DNA of 64,000 bases from Mycoplasmatota bacterium (GTDB lineage Bacteria; Bacillota_I; Bacilli_A; Acholeplasmatales; Acholeplasmataceae), in assembly GCA_024650045.1 (NCBI GenBank), contig JANKMU010000004.1, positions 1-64,000 on the forward strand. The letters run 5' to 3'. The stretch's first letter is position 1; every line of letters starts with the position of its first letter. Made by a program: the position numbers and the translations under genes. A model generated the notes under the pieces. That model had not been told where the DNA came from. It did no database searches and saw only the letters and a program-made list of their open reading frames with translations. This document shows positions 29,276-38,632 of the stretch, piece after piece.

Positions 29276-29665
29276 ATGCGCATAAGATTTTTACAAATTG
29301 GCGTTCAATTAACGATTGTTGTTTTATATTTCTTTAACATTATGAACTATGAGGAACAAGGAGAAAAAATCCCAATCACGGGATTTAAAGCTTTAATTAC
29401 GAATGAATATTTTATTATTGGAAACATCTTTTTGGCAATCGTTCTGTTGGCATCAATTTATCACTTATTGACACAAATCATCGCTTTAATCAATGAAAAA
29501 TTCTATGATAAACTGGATCAGTCATTAACAATAGTTGTTAATATCCAATTATTTATTGGTTTATTTGTTGTTACTTTTATTGGTTTGAATTTAGAAATGT
29601 TAGGATTAGCTATGGTAGGTCTTGTAGTCTTTGGTGCATTTATGAAATATAAGTTCAAACTTTAA
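29276..29665 (+). CDS. small membrane protein, unknown
   Basis: Predicted 129 aa with about four hydrophobic segments (e.g. LTIVVLYFFNIM, IFLAIVLLASIYHLL). ATG 29276 begins one base after the pepF stop, suggesting coupled translation; an in-frame ATG at 29258 inside pepF is an alternative. There is no clear ribosome-binding site for either. I recognise no family. Confidence 0.7.
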   Translation: MRIRFLQIGVQLTIVVLYFFNIMNYEEQGEKIPITGFKALITNEYFIIGNIFLAIVLLASIYHLLTQIIALINEKFYDKLDQSLTIVVNIQLFIGLFVVTFIGLNLEMLGLAMVGLVVFGAFMKYKFKL

Positions 29666-29674
29666 GGAGAACTG

Positions 29675-30394
29675 ATGGATAAAAGAATTATTTTAACAAT
29701 ATTAACAATCTTATTATTCTTAGGTTTAGCAATTACACTCGTTATGCTAAGGAGATTTGTTCCTTATCAAGAAGAATCAATTCTCTATGAGTTTGATGCA
29801 CTTGAAATAAACGAAAATCTATCCATTCAAGATCTAAGAAATCAAGAAGTTAAAGTTCTAATTGAATTCTCGAATGATATTGATAATGAGCATTTTTATT
29901 CAGTTTATTTTTATGATTATGATGTTATCATGGAGTTATTTGAAGATTTACTGGAGATTAAATCAATTCTAAATCTTATAAATTATGGAAGAGTTATTGG
30001 TTTGTTAGTTACCGAAAATGATGATGATTTAACACTTACATTTAATGCTTTACCAAATGGAAAAAGCATCTATAAGGAATACATTGTTAATGTCAGTAAA
30101 AATTTCTTGTACATCATTCCTTATACAGGTGGTATGATTTTACAACTTGATTTTTCAATTCAAATATTTAGTATGCTAGGAACATTTGGAGTTCTAAATG
30201 AATCAATAGATTATTATTCAGAACCAGTTTCACTGAAAATGTATACTTCTGGGAATGAAGAAACTTCAAGAATATTCTTAACAGTACTTGGGAATGATTA
30301 TTATACAAGGTCATCATTTTGTGAGTTTTGTAACAATGAATCTATATACAATGGAGTAGAAGTATCTGATTCAAAAGTGTATATAATTAAATAA
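29675..30394 (+). CDS. membrane-anchored protein, unknown
   Basis: Predicted 239 aa. One N-terminal membrane segment (ILTILTILLFLGLAITLVML, about 5-24) is followed by a hydrophilic domain of about 210 residues, likely outside the cell. It has a late cysteine pair, SFCEFCNN. AAGGAG precedes ATG. It is 9 nt after the previous gene, so probably the end of the pepF operon. No family recognised. Confidence 0.75.
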   Translation: MDKRIILTILTILLFLGLAITLVMLRRFVPYQEESILYEFDALEINENLSIQDLRNQEVKVLIEFSNDIDNEHFYSVYFYDYDVIMELFEDLLEIKSILNLINYGRVIGLLVTENDDDLTLTFNALPNGKSIYKEYIVNVSKNFLYIIPYTGGMILQLDFSIQIFSMLGTFGVLNESIDYYSEPVSLKMYTSGNEETSRIFLTVLGNDYYTRSSFCEFCNNESIYNGVEVSDSKVYIIK

Positions 30395-30396
30395 AT

Positions 30397-30430
30397 AAAA
30401 AGGCTTGGTTATCGCATAACCAAGCCTTTT
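30397..30430. terminator. bidirectional terminator
   Basis: Perfect 15-bp stem, AAAGGCTTGGTTAT region with its complement around CGC, between convergent genes. It has A and T tracts on the two sides. Confidence 0.93.
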
Positions 30431-30431
30431 A

Positions 30432-31286
30432 TCACTTCTTATTTATGTGGTTATAAATGGAGTCAGCAACAAGCATTCCATCATATACTGCTTTCGCAAT
30501 TTGGAGTTTTCCTCCTATGATATCACCAGCTGCAAATAAACCATCTATATTTGTTTGGTAGTTTTCATCAACTACCAAATTATTTTTTTCAACGATAACA
30601 CCAAGTTGACTAGCGAACTCAACTGAACTTGGAATACCAAGTGCTATGAAGACACCATCAACCTCATATTGATTGTTTTTTGTTTCAATGAATTGAATCT
30701 TATTATTCCCGACAAATTTAATAATTTTATCATGTACAACAGGATAATCTAATGTTTCTTCCAATGAGTTTCCATTTGTAAAAATTGTAATATCATCTGC
30801 AATTTTTCTTAAGTAGTCAAGTTCATGTAGCATATAGGGTCCACAACCTACGATAGCTAATTTTTTCTTTCGATAGAAATAACCATCACATATTGCACAC
30901 ATGCTTATACCTTTACCTCGATACTTTACAAATCCAGGTATATTCAATGTTTGTCTTGTTTTTCCAGTGGCAAGAAGTACTGATTTTGTTTGGTATTTAT
31001 TATTCGTAGTCAATACAACAAAATGGTCATCTTCTTGTTTTAAGTTAATGACAGACTCAGATATTATTTCAATGCCTAACCCTTGTGCTTGATGAATCCC
31101 ATTCTCTATTAACTCTTTACCTGAAATCGGCTTTCCTGTACCATAGAAATTCTCGATTAAATCGCTATATCCTTCAAGAGCGCCTAAGTCTTTACCGATG
31201 ACCAAAGGGTTGATGCCAACTCTTTTTAAATATATGGCAGCAGAAATACCTGCGGGACCATAACCAATTATAATTATTTCTTTCAT
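30432..31286 (-). CDS. trxB: thioredoxin reductase-like flavoprotein
   Basis: Predicted 284 aa. FAD-binding IIGYGPAGISAAIYLK (6-21), redox pair CAICDG (Cys130, Cys133), and the second FAD motif GLFAAGDIIGG near the C terminus. The start overlaps trxA by 4 nt (ATGA), so it probably reduces that thioredoxin. The second dinucleotide site reads VGCGPYMLHE instead of the usual GGGxSAxEE. The HRRxxxR motif that grips NADPH is absent (FTNG). The electron donor may therefore not be NADPH. Confidence 0.85.
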   Translation of the reverse strand: MKEIIIIGYGPAGISAAIYLKRVGINPLVIGKDLGALEGYSDLIENFYGTGKPISGKELIENGIHQAQGLGIEIISESVINLKQEDDHFVVLTTNNKYQTKSVLLATGKTRQTLNIPGFVKYRGKGISMCAICDGYFYRKKKLAIVGCGPYMLHELDYLRKIADDITIFTNGNSLEETLDYPVVHDKIIKFVGNNKIQFIETKNNQYEVDGVFIALGIPSSVEFASQLGVIVEKNNLVVDENYQTNIDGLFAAGDIIGGKLQIAKAVYDGMLVADSIYNHINKK

Positions 31287-31594
31287 AAGTCCAACATATT
31301 CTTAAGTGTTTCTTTGGATTGGACACCTATCATTGATTTGTATACTTTGCCTTCTTTAAAAACAACAAGTGTAGGAATACTCATAATATCCAAATCATCA
31401 GCGATTTCAGATTCACTATCGACATTTAATTTCCCAACAACTGCTAAACCTTTTACATCTTTGCTAAGATCTTCTAAGATTGGAGCAACCTTTTGACAAG
31501 GCCCACACCAAGATGCCCAAAACTCAACAAGTACGGGTAATTCACTTTTTAATACATCGTTTTCAAAATTTTTAGTTGTAAAATCTTTTACCAT
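31283..31594 (-). CDS. trxA: thioredoxin
   Basis: 103 aa. Active site WCGPC within EFWASWCGPCQK, and cis-Pro in MSIPTLVVFKEG. Start ATG 31594 follows GAGGTGA. First gene of a trxA-trxB pair. Confidence 0.96.
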   Translation of the reverse strand: MVKDFTTKNFENDVLKSELPVLVEFWASWCGPCQKVAPILEDLSKDVKGLAVVGKLNVDSESEIADDLDIMSIPTLVVFKEGKVYKSMIGVQSKETLKNMLDL

Positions 31595-31764
31595 TATATA
31601 GTCACCTCAAATTGTTATCATATCTATTATAAAGAAAATGTTTAAAAAACACCATCTATTTACATAAAGATTCAAAAAAAACTTATATAAGCGAACTAAT
31701 GATACTTTTTCAATAACGCAGAAACTCTGATATGACTAATCATTACAAAATCTATTCTCATATC

Positions 31765-31793
31765 TTTATAATTTATATCATACATGATATAAT
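31765..31793 (+). promoter_or_regulatory. promoter of the ecf-truA-tmk region
   Basis: TTTATA (31765-31770), a 17-nt spacer and TATAAT (31788-31793), 28 nt before ecfA1. Confidence 0.6.
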
Positions 31794-31821
31794 GTTTAAG
31801 TACGAAATGTAGGTGAAATCG

Positions 31822-32625
31822 ATGATAAAAGTAAGCGATTTAAGCTTTTCATATAATGCTAATGATGAAGCATTGCGAAATGTAAGTCTAGAGATACCCA
31901 AGGGATCATGGGTATCTATTTTAGGTCATAACGGTTCTGGAAAATCCACACTATCTAAATTGATGGTGGGTTTATTATCACCATCTAGTGGTCAGATCTA
32001 TATTGACGATATGTTACTTAACGATGAGAATCTTTCAAAAATTCGAAAAATGATTGGTATTGTTTTTCAAAATCCGGATAACCAATTTGTTGGTGTGACG
32101 GTTAGACATGATATCGCATTTGGTTTAGAAAATCAAAACATACCTCACGACAAGATGGTTGAAAAGATAAATCATTATGCAACATTAGTGGGCATGGAAG
32201 ATTACTTGAGTAAAGAACCACATCATCTTTCAGGTGGACAAAAACAACGTGTTGCCATCGCTGGCGCATTAGCAATGGAACAAGACATCTTGATTCTTGA
32301 TGAAGCTACATCAATGCTTGATCCAGAAGGTACTAGAGATATCGTTTCCTTAATCAAACGTTTAAATAAAGAATTAAAGAAAACAATTATTACCATCACA
32401 CATGATTTATCTTTTGCTGCTCAAAGTGATCACTTAATTGTACTTAAAGATGGTGAACTTATATTAGAAGGAACACCAAAAGAAGTGTTTACACAAGAAG
32501 AACTTTTAAAATCATCTCATCTTGAATTACCATTTGAGTTGAGTCTTTATAATGAAGCTTTAAAAGACGAAAAGATGAATAAAAAAGTATTGGAGGCATT
32601 ATGGGCATTCAATTCAAAGATGTAA
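31822..32625 (+). CDS. ecfA1: ECF transporter ATPase EcfA1
   Basis: Predicted 267 aa from ATG 31822, 6 nt after AGGTGA; an in-frame GTG at 31813 overlaps that site. Walker A GHNGSGKST, Q-loop FQNPDNQF (the EcfA hallmark), signature LSGGQKQR, Walker B ILILDEATSMLD. Half of the ATPase pair that drives vitamin and metal uptake with varying S components. Overlaps ecfA2 by 25 nt. Confidence 0.95.
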   Translation: MIKVSDLSFSYNANDEALRNVSLEIPKGSWVSILGHNGSGKSTLSKLMVGLLSPSSGQIYIDDMLLNDENLSKIRKMIGIVFQNPDNQFVGVTVRHDIAFGLENQNIPHDKMVEKINHYATLVGMEDYLSKEPHHLSGGQKQRVAIAGALAMEQDILILDEATSMLDPEGTRDIVSLIKRLNKELKKTIITITHDLSFAAQSDHLIVLKDGELILEGTPKEVFTQEELLKSSHLELPFELSLYNEALKDEKMNKKVLEALWAFNSKM

Positions 32626-33449
32626 GTTACGCATACAAAGGCCTACGTGTTGACTATGATGCTATCGGACATATCAATTTAAATATTGAAGCACAAGGTG
32701 AATTTATCGCTGTTGTAGGACAAACCGGTTCTGGAAAATCCACATTGGTACAACATATGAATGCACTTTTACTACCTTCTTCAGGGAATGTAGTTGTTTT
32801 TGGTCAAAATTTACCACCTAAGAAAAAAGAAAAAATTAATTTTTTACGTCAAAAGGTTGGTCTTGTTTTTCAGTTTCCTGAATATCAACTGTTTGAAGAG
32901 ACTATTTTAAAAGACATTATGTTTGGACCCAAGAATTTCAAAAGTACTGAAGCAGAAGCAACAGATAAGGCGAAACGCGCTGCATTAAAAGTTGGAATCA
33001 GTGAATCATTGTTCGAGCAATCACCATTTAGAATTAGTGGTGGACAAATGAGAAGAGTTGCCATAGCTGGAATTTTAGCTATGGAACCAGAGATTCTTGT
33101 GCTTGATGAACCAACTAGAGGACTAGATCCTAAAGGAAGAACTGACCTGATGGAAATTTTTAATTCCATCCATAAAAATGAAGGAAAAACAATTATCCTT
33201 ATTACACATGATATGGATCTTGTTTCACAATATGCAAAACGTGTTATTGTACTCAAAGAAGGAGAAATCGTGTTTGATGGGAAAAAAGAGGATTTATTTG
33301 AACACCCTAACTTCTCATCTTTCCATTTAGACTTACCTACACCACTAAAAATCTTAAGACATCTCGAACAAGAAGTAGGCACACCATACAAACCTCAATA
33401 TGATTTTCAAAGTCTTCTTCAATATTTGAAGGAGGTATCATATGAATAA
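32601..33449 (+). CDS. ecfA2: ECF transporter ATPase EcfA2
   Basis: Predicted 282 aa. Walker A GQTGSGKST, Q-loop FQFPEYQLFE typical of EcfA2, variant signature ISGGQMRR, Walker B ILVLDEPTRGLD. It starts within ecfA1 behind GGAGG and overlaps ecfT by 8 nt. Confidence 0.95.
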   Translation: MGIQFKDVSYAYKGLRVDYDAIGHINLNIEAQGEFIAVVGQTGSGKSTLVQHMNALLLPSSGNVVVFGQNLPPKKKEKINFLRQKVGLVFQFPEYQLFEETILKDIMFGPKNFKSTEAEATDKAKRAALKVGISESLFEQSPFRISGGQMRRVAIAGILAMEPEILVLDEPTRGLDPKGRTDLMEIFNSIHKNEGKTIILITHDMDLVSQYAKRVIVLKEGEIVFDGKKEDLFEHPNFSSFHLDLPTPLKILRHLEQEVGTPYKPQYDFQSLLQYLKEVSYE

Positions 33450-34422
33450 TATAACGATAGGACAATATATTCCTGGAGATTCTTGGTTACACAAACTTGA
33501 TCCTAGATTTAAATTACTTAGTTTAGTCTTTTTACTTGTTGGAACATTCATTATTCCAATTTCAGCTGAAATGATTCCAGTTATTTCGATGAGTTTGATT
33601 TTTGTAGGCATCATTTTGCTAACGTTATCTGCTAAAGTACCAATGAGAAAAGTTATTAATGGGCTTCGTCCAATCGTCTTTTTATTAACATTTACTTTTT
33701 TCATTCAACTCTTTTATGTTAAATCAGGAACATTGTTAGCAAGTTATGAAATGTTTATATCAGTTACAAGCATATTGGCCATCATACTATTTATAGTATT
33801 TTATAATTTCACAAAAAAATATATAAAAACAAGAATTTTATACTTCTTTTTTGCAGCATTTATGGTTTTCTTTATTCAAGCATCATTACCATATATTTCT
33901 ATTACAAGTTATACTCTTGATGTATATGACGAAGGATTAATTCGCGCAGGATTTATCTTTATTAGAATTGCCAATGTTATCATCATGACATCGCTACTAA
34001 CTTTCACTACAATGACAACAGACTTAAATTATGGTATTGAATCTTTATTAAAACCATTAAAAATTATAAAAGTGCCAGTTGATGTGATTGCAATGATGCT
34101 TTCATTAACACTTAGATATATTCCAACTTTATTAGGTGAAACCGAAAAAATTATGAAAGCACAAGCATCAAGAGGTGTTGATTTTAAAGAATCTAAATTT
34201 AAAGATAAAGTCATTCAGATAATTTCTTTGTTAATTCCAGTTTTTGTTATCTCATTTAAACGTGCAGAAGATTTAGGTAATGCAATGGAAGTTAGAGGTT
34301 ATGTAATTGGTGCACCACGAACTAGAATTGATGAGTATAAAATAGGATTTTCTGACGTTGCTACTCTCATCTTAGCTATGGGATTTTTAGCGCTAATAAT
34401 TTATACAAGGGTGATTGCATGA
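33442..34422 (+). CDS. ecfT: ECF transporter transmembrane subunit EcfT
   Basis: Predicted 326 aa, longer than the about 265 aa of Bacillus EcfT. The extra part is a hydrophobic region around residues 110-165. Coupling motifs are AQASRGVDF (Ala-x-Arg-Gly type) and AMEVRGY. YIPGDSWLHKLDPRFKL at the N terminus is typical. No S-component gene is adjacent. Confidence 0.93.
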   Translation: MNNITIGQYIPGDSWLHKLDPRFKLLSLVFLLVGTFIIPISAEMIPVISMSLIFVGIILLTLSAKVPMRKVINGLRPIVFLLTFTFFIQLFYVKSGTLLASYEMFISVTSILAIILFIVFYNFTKKYIKTRILYFFFAAFMVFFIQASLPYISITSYTLDVYDEGLIRAGFIFIRIANVIIMTSLLTFTTMTTDLNYGIESLLKPLKIIKVPVDVIAMMLSLTLRYIPTLLGETEKIMKAQASRGVDFKESKFKDKVIQIISLLIPVFVISFKRAEDLGNAMEVRGYVIGAPRTRIDEYKIGFSDVATLILAMGFLALIIYTRVIA

Positions 34423-35141
34423 GATATATGGCAATCGTTAGCTATGATGGAACAAATTATCATGGTTTTCAAAGTCAAATAAATGCAACCGGTATACAGC
34501 AAGTCATTGAAAAAGCATTTCGTTTAATGACTCAAACTGAAATTAAAATTCACAGTGCTGGTAGAACCGATAAAGGTGTTCATGCTTTAGGGCAAGTATT
34601 TCATTTTGACAGTAAATTAAATATTGAACCCGAAACATGGGTAAGAGCACTCAATCAAAGACTCCCTCTAGATATAAGAATCAAAAAAATTAAACCTGTA
34701 GAATCAGATTTTCATGCTAGACACTCAGCAAAATCAAAAACATATAAATACGTCTTAGCAAAAAACCCAAGTACTGCATTTTCTAAAAATTATGAAGTAT
34801 ATATACCCAATTTGGATATAGAATTAATGAAAGAAGCATTACCTGATTTGGTCGGCACACATGATTTTAAAGGGTTTTGTCAATACGTTAAAGGCAAGCC
34901 GACAATCAAAACTATTTATAAAACAAGTTTTAAAGAAACAAAAAAGCATTATGTATTTACATTCCATGGGAATAGTTTTCTTAAATATATGGTTCGTTCA
35001 GTTATGGGTACTTTAATTCAAATTGGATTAGGTAGACTAGAAACAAAAATCATTAAAGAGATATTGGAAACACAAAATAGATCTTTAGCTGGGAAAACAG
35101 CTGAAGCAAGGGGCTTATTTTTAGTAAAAATCTACTATTAA
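34419..35141 (+). CDS. truA: tRNA pseudouridine(38-40) synthase
   Basis: 240 aa. Catalytic Asp in SAGRTDKGVHALGQ (about 46-59), and ARHSAKSKTYKY in the C-terminal half. ATG overlaps the ecfT stop (ATGA). It modifies the anticodon arm of tRNAs. Confidence 0.96.
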   Translation: MRYMAIVSYDGTNYHGFQSQINATGIQQVIEKAFRLMTQTEIKIHSAGRTDKGVHALGQVFHFDSKLNIEPETWVRALNQRLPLDIRIKKIKPVESDFHARHSAKSKTYKYVLAKNPSTAFSKNYEVYIPNLDIELMKEALPDLVGTHDFKGFCQYVKGKPTIKTIYKTSFKETKKHYVFTFHGNSFLKYMVRSVMGTLIQIGLGRLETKIIKEILETQNRSLAGKTAEARGLFLVKIYY

Positions 35142-35143
35142 CA

Positions 35144-35154
35144 TGCTATAATAA
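35144..35154 (+). promoter_or_regulatory. extended -10 promoter before tmk
   Basis: TGCTATAAT (TGn extended -10) just after the truA stop, 21 nt before the tmk ATG. No good -35 is seen. The same nonamer recurs near 55176 and 60351. Confidence 0.5.
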
Positions 35155-35173
35155 ATGCAAGAGGAGGGGTCTC

Positions 35174-35776
35174 ATGTTTATCACATTCGAAGGTGGAGAA
35201 GGAACAGGCAAAACAACTTTAATCAAAGATATAGCGATTATCCTAGGCGAACAACACGAAGTTATTACAACAAGAGAACCAGGTGGCAGCATGATTGCTG
35301 AAGCTATTCGAGATATCATATTAAATCCAAAGTATAAAGGTGTTACACCTTATACCGAGGCACTTCTTTTAGCTGCGTCAAGAGCACAACACTTAGATGA
35401 GATTATTCTTCCGGCATTAAAACAAAATAAAATTGTATTATGCGATCGCTATCTAGACAGTTCATTAGCTTATCAAGCTTATGCGAGAGATTTAGGTATT
35501 GATTTTGTATTAAGCATAAACAAATATGCGACACAAAATATGCCCAACTTAACATTTTACATCGACTTAGATCCTAAAGTAGGTATTTCAAGAATTTCAA
35601 ACCGAGAAAAATATGATCGCCTTGATCAAGAGACTTTTTCATTCCATGAAAAGGTCAGACAAGGGTATTTAAAAATAGCAAAAATGTATCCAGACCGTAT
35701 GGTAACAATCAATGGTGACCAACCCATAGAGGTTATCACAAACCAAATCATTCAAAAAATTAAGGAAACATTATGA
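35174..35776 (+). CDS. tmk: thymidylate kinase
   Basis: 200 aa. P-loop FEGGEGTGKTT, then TREPGGSMIAEAIR and the CDRYLDSSLAYQ motif (DRx). Converts dTMP to dTDP. Its stop overlaps holB (ATGA). The tmk-holB-ricT order is as in Bacillus, but yaaQ and yaaR between tmk and holB are missing. Confidence 0.96.
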   Translation: MFITFEGGEGTGKTTLIKDIAIILGEQHEVITTREPGGSMIAEAIRDIILNPKYKGVTPYTEALLLAASRAQHLDEIILPALKQNKIVLCDRYLDSSLAYQAYARDLGIDFVLSINKYATQNMPNLTFYIDLDPKVGISRISNREKYDRLDQETFSFHEKVRQGYLKIAKMYPDRMVTINGDQPIEVITNQIIQKIKETL

Positions 35777-36717
35777 AACGCGCATACTATTTTTTTAAAC
35801 AAACCATTTTAAAAAATAGATTGGCTCACTTATACTTAATCAGTGGACCAAAAGGCAGTGGAAAATCTCAATTAGTAGAAGAGGTTTCTTATTTAATTCT
35901 AAATCAGAATAAACCAGAGAACCCACATCTTAAGCAGTTGATTTCACAAGATAAAGTTTCAAATATGATGGTCATTGAACCTGATGGATTAACAATTAAA
36001 AAAGAGCAAATATTATTGTTACAAGCCGAGTTTTCAAAAACCGCTTTAGTAAGTGGACCAAGAATATACGTTATCAAGAATATTGAACGTATTGGGACAG
36101 GTGCAGCAAACTCATTGCTTAAGTTCATGGAAGAACCATCTAATCACAATGTTTACGGATTTCTACTTACAGAAAGTATTGAAGATGTAATTCGTACAAT
36201 TATTTCTAGAAGTCAAGTCATACATTTAAAGTCAATCGATGAAAAAGACTTAGAAAAAGAATTGATTGAAGCTGGAATTGATGATAAACTTGCAGTTCTA
36301 GCACCATATTTAACTAAAAATATTGATGAAGCAGTCGCTTTATCCGAAAATCCGAACTTCATTGAAATGGTCACATTCATTGAAGATATTGTAAATCTAT
36401 GGCCAAACAAAGATACATCATTTCCAATTTATTTCTCTAATAAAGCTGGATTTTTAACACAAGATAGAGATTTTTTCAAAAGCTTTTTGGAACTTCTCTT
36501 GTTATATTTTTTAGATTTGGTGCACTACAAAGCACATCAAGAAATAACATATCAATTTTTAAGAGATCAAATTCAAGTTCAAAGTAATTCCATGCAGGTT
36601 AATGAAATCAATGAAGTTATTGAGGAAATTCAATCAATTATGGAAAAACAAACTTATTACATTAACCTAGAACTTGCTTTAGATCAGTTATCAACCATAT
36701 TAGAAAAGAAGAGGTGA
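35773..36717 (+). CDS. holB: DNA polymerase III delta' subunit
   Basis: Predicted 314 aa clamp-loader subunit. It has GPKGSGKSQLVEE, IEPDG and the NSLLKFMEEPSN motif (NALLK-EEP in the family). The four-cysteine zinc module normally found after the P-loop is gone; the protein has no cysteine at all. Between P-loop and IEPDG there is only NQNKPENPHLKQLISQDKV. Position between tmk and ricT supports the call. Confidence 0.92.
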   Translation: MKRAYYFFKQTILKNRLAHLYLISGPKGSGKSQLVEEVSYLILNQNKPENPHLKQLISQDKVSNMMVIEPDGLTIKKEQILLLQAEFSKTALVSGPRIYVIKNIERIGTGAANSLLKFMEEPSNHNVYGFLLTESIEDVIRTIISRSQVIHLKSIDEKDLEKELIEAGIDDKLAVLAPYLTKNIDEAVALSENPNFIEMVTFIEDIVNLWPNKDTSFPIYFSNKAGFLTQDRDFFKSFLELLLLYFLDLVHYKAHQEITYQFLRDQIQVQSNSMQVNEINEVIEEIQSIMEKQTYYINLELALDQLSTILEKKR

Positions 36718-36721
36718 GTTT

Positions 36722-37516
36722 ATGAAGGTTGCTTTAGTACAGTTTAAAGAAGCGGGTAAAAAGTATTATTTCTCCTACGGAGAATTGACCATAGAGGAAC
36801 AAGACCAAGTAGTTGTCGAAACAACACGTGGCATCGAAATCGGAAGTGTATACTCATTTAAAGAGATAGATGAGGCAGACTTAGCAAGTGAATTAAAACC
36901 AATTATAAGACGCGCTACAGATGAAGATATCAAAGAAGATGAATATAATCAGACATTAGAACCTGGAGTCGTTGAAAAGTCAAAACAACTTGCGGTACAA
37001 AACGAATTGGAAATTAAAGTCTTAGGTGCAGAATATACGCTTGATCGCAAAAGACTTTTAATCTATTTTGAATCCGAAAACAGAGTTGATTTTAGAAATT
37101 TGGTTAGAGATTTATCAGAAGTTTATCATACTAGAATTGAATTAAGACAAATCGGACCGAGAGATGCAGCCAAAATGATTGGCGGTATTGGACCATGTGG
37201 ATTAATTCTTTGCTGTACAACATTTATAGGTGAGTTTGACCCAGTATCTATAAAAATGGCAAAAAACCAAAATATTGCATTAAACCCACAAAAAATATCC
37301 GGGGTTTGCGGCAAACTATTATGCTGCATTAAATATGAAGATGATGTATATACTGAATTAAAAGAAATCATGCCAGACATCAATGAAAAGATTCAAACTG
37401 AAAAAGGATTTGGAAATGTCATTGATTTAAATATAATCGCCCAAAAACTTAAAGTAAGATATGCTGAAGATGGTCTTACTGAGTGGGTAAAATTACAGGA
37501 TATTATTAAAGAATAA
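36722..37516 (+). CDS. ricT: RicT (YaaT) PSP1 domain protein
   Basis: Predicted 264 aa. PSP1 domain with the cysteine series GGIGPCGLILCC, SGVCGKLLCCIKYE (about 154-205), which in Bacillus RicT helps bind Fe-S clusters in the RicAFT complex that guides RNase Y maturation of mRNAs. GAGGTG before ATG. It is 5 nt after holB. RicA and RicF are not in the window. Confidence 0.93.
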   Translation: MKVALVQFKEAGKKYYFSYGELTIEEQDQVVVETTRGIEIGSVYSFKEIDEADLASELKPIIRRATDEDIKEDEYNQTLEPGVVEKSKQLAVQNELEIKVLGAEYTLDRKRLLIYFESENRVDFRNLVRDLSEVYHTRIELRQIGPRDAAKMIGGIGPCGLILCCTTFIGEFDPVSIKMAKNQNIALNPQKISGVCGKLLCCIKYEDDVYTELKEIMPDINEKIQTEKGFGNVIDLNIIAQKLKVRYAEDGLTEWVKLQDIIKE

Positions 37517-37518
37517 TT

Positions 37519-38220
37519 ATGTTAAGAACATTACTTGGAACAGATTTGTGGATTGATCAAAAATCTAGTCAAGCTTTTAACTTGGATACTGTTTTACTTG
37601 CGGATTTTATTAAAGTTCCTGCAAAATCAAAAACTGTATTGGATTTAGGAACCGGAGCTGGAGCATTAATGCTTTATTTATCGACTAAAACAAATGCGAA
37701 GATAATCGGCATAGAAGTTCAAGAAGATCGATATACTCAAGCATTAAAAAACATTGAATTAAATCATTTACAAAACCAACTATCTTGCTTAAACCAAAAT
37801 ATTAAAACATTGAAAATGAAAAATGTTGATTGCATTGTTAGCAACCCTCCATTTTTCAAAGTCACTAAAACGTCTAATATCAATGATAATGATGATGAAA
37901 CAATCGCAAGACACGAGGTATTAATCAATCTTGAAGAACTTATCTCTACAGTTTCTAAAAATTTAAAATTTGCAGGACATTTTTTCATGATTCATCGACC
38001 TAATAGATTTTCTGAGATTGTTTCTATAATGAGTAAATATCAACTTGAAATAAAGAGAGTTCGATTTGTTCATCCATATATTGATCATAAAGCAAATCAT
38101 GTCTTAATTCACGCAATTAAAAATGGACAACCAGATACTGTATTGGAACCACCCCTTATTTTATACAAAGAAAAACATATATTCACCGATGAAATGATTA
38201 AAATCAACGGAGGTAGATAA
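37519..38220 (+). CDS. TrmN6-like tRNA methyltransferase (YabB)
   Basis: Predicted 233 aa SAM-dependent methyltransferase. Motif I VLDLGTGAGALMLYL, and the N6-adenine catalytic motif SNPPFFK. The Escherichia homologue methylates A37 of tRNA-Val. It starts 2 nt after ricT. In Bacillus the replication regulator gene yabA sits between these two; it is absent here. Confidence 0.9.
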   Translation: MLRTLLGTDLWIDQKSSQAFNLDTVLLADFIKVPAKSKTVLDLGTGAGALMLYLSTKTNAKIIGIEVQEDRYTQALKNIELNHLQNQLSCLNQNIKTLKMKNVDCIVSNPPFFKVTKTSNINDNDDETIARHEVLINLEELISTVSKNLKFAGHFFMIHRPNRFSEIVSIMSKYQLEIKRVRFVHPYIDHKANHVLIHAIKNGQPDTVLEPPLILYKEKHIFTDEMIKINGGR

Positions 38221-38221
38221 C

Positions 38222-38632
38222 ATGTTGCTTAGTCAACTGAATAGAAAAGAAAAACTAAAGTTTCTTGATTTAGCTATGCATATGGTTTCTGTAGATGGTG
38301 AACCTACAGCTTTAGAAAAAAGATTACTCAATATGATGCTTGCTGAAGTAGGAGAAGGTATTGTTGAAGAATATCACTTTGCGCTCAGTAAAGATTTAGA
38401 AGAAACTATAAATTATTTTGGAAAAGAAAATAAGACGGTAAGAAACATTGTTTATCTTAACTTATTAAAAGTAGGTATGTCAGATGATTTCTACAACACA
38501 CTCGAACATCATTTCTTAGAAAATATCAGAAAAAGATTTGAGATTGATGACTTAAAGAAAAAACAATTAATGCGTCTTGTCTATAATGAAAGAGACCTAA
38601 GAGAACGCGCGAAAAGGATAGTAACCCACTAA
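38222..38632 (+). CDS. small helical protein, TerB-like
   Basis: Predicted 136 aa, all helical and charged. LDLAMHMVSVDGEPTALEKRL near the N terminus resembles the TerB/DjlA-type helical domain (xxxDGxxxxxE). The slot between yabB and rsmI holds yazA (GIY-YIG) in Bacillus, so this is a non-homologous neighbour. Function unknown; the TerB resemblance is tentative. Confidence 0.7.
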   Translation: MLLSQLNRKEKLKFLDLAMHMVSVDGEPTALEKRLLNMMLAEVGEGIVEEYHFALSKDLEETINYFGKENKTVRNIVYLNLLKVGMSDDFYNTLEHHFLENIRKRFEIDDLKKKQLMRLVYNERDLRERAKRIVTH

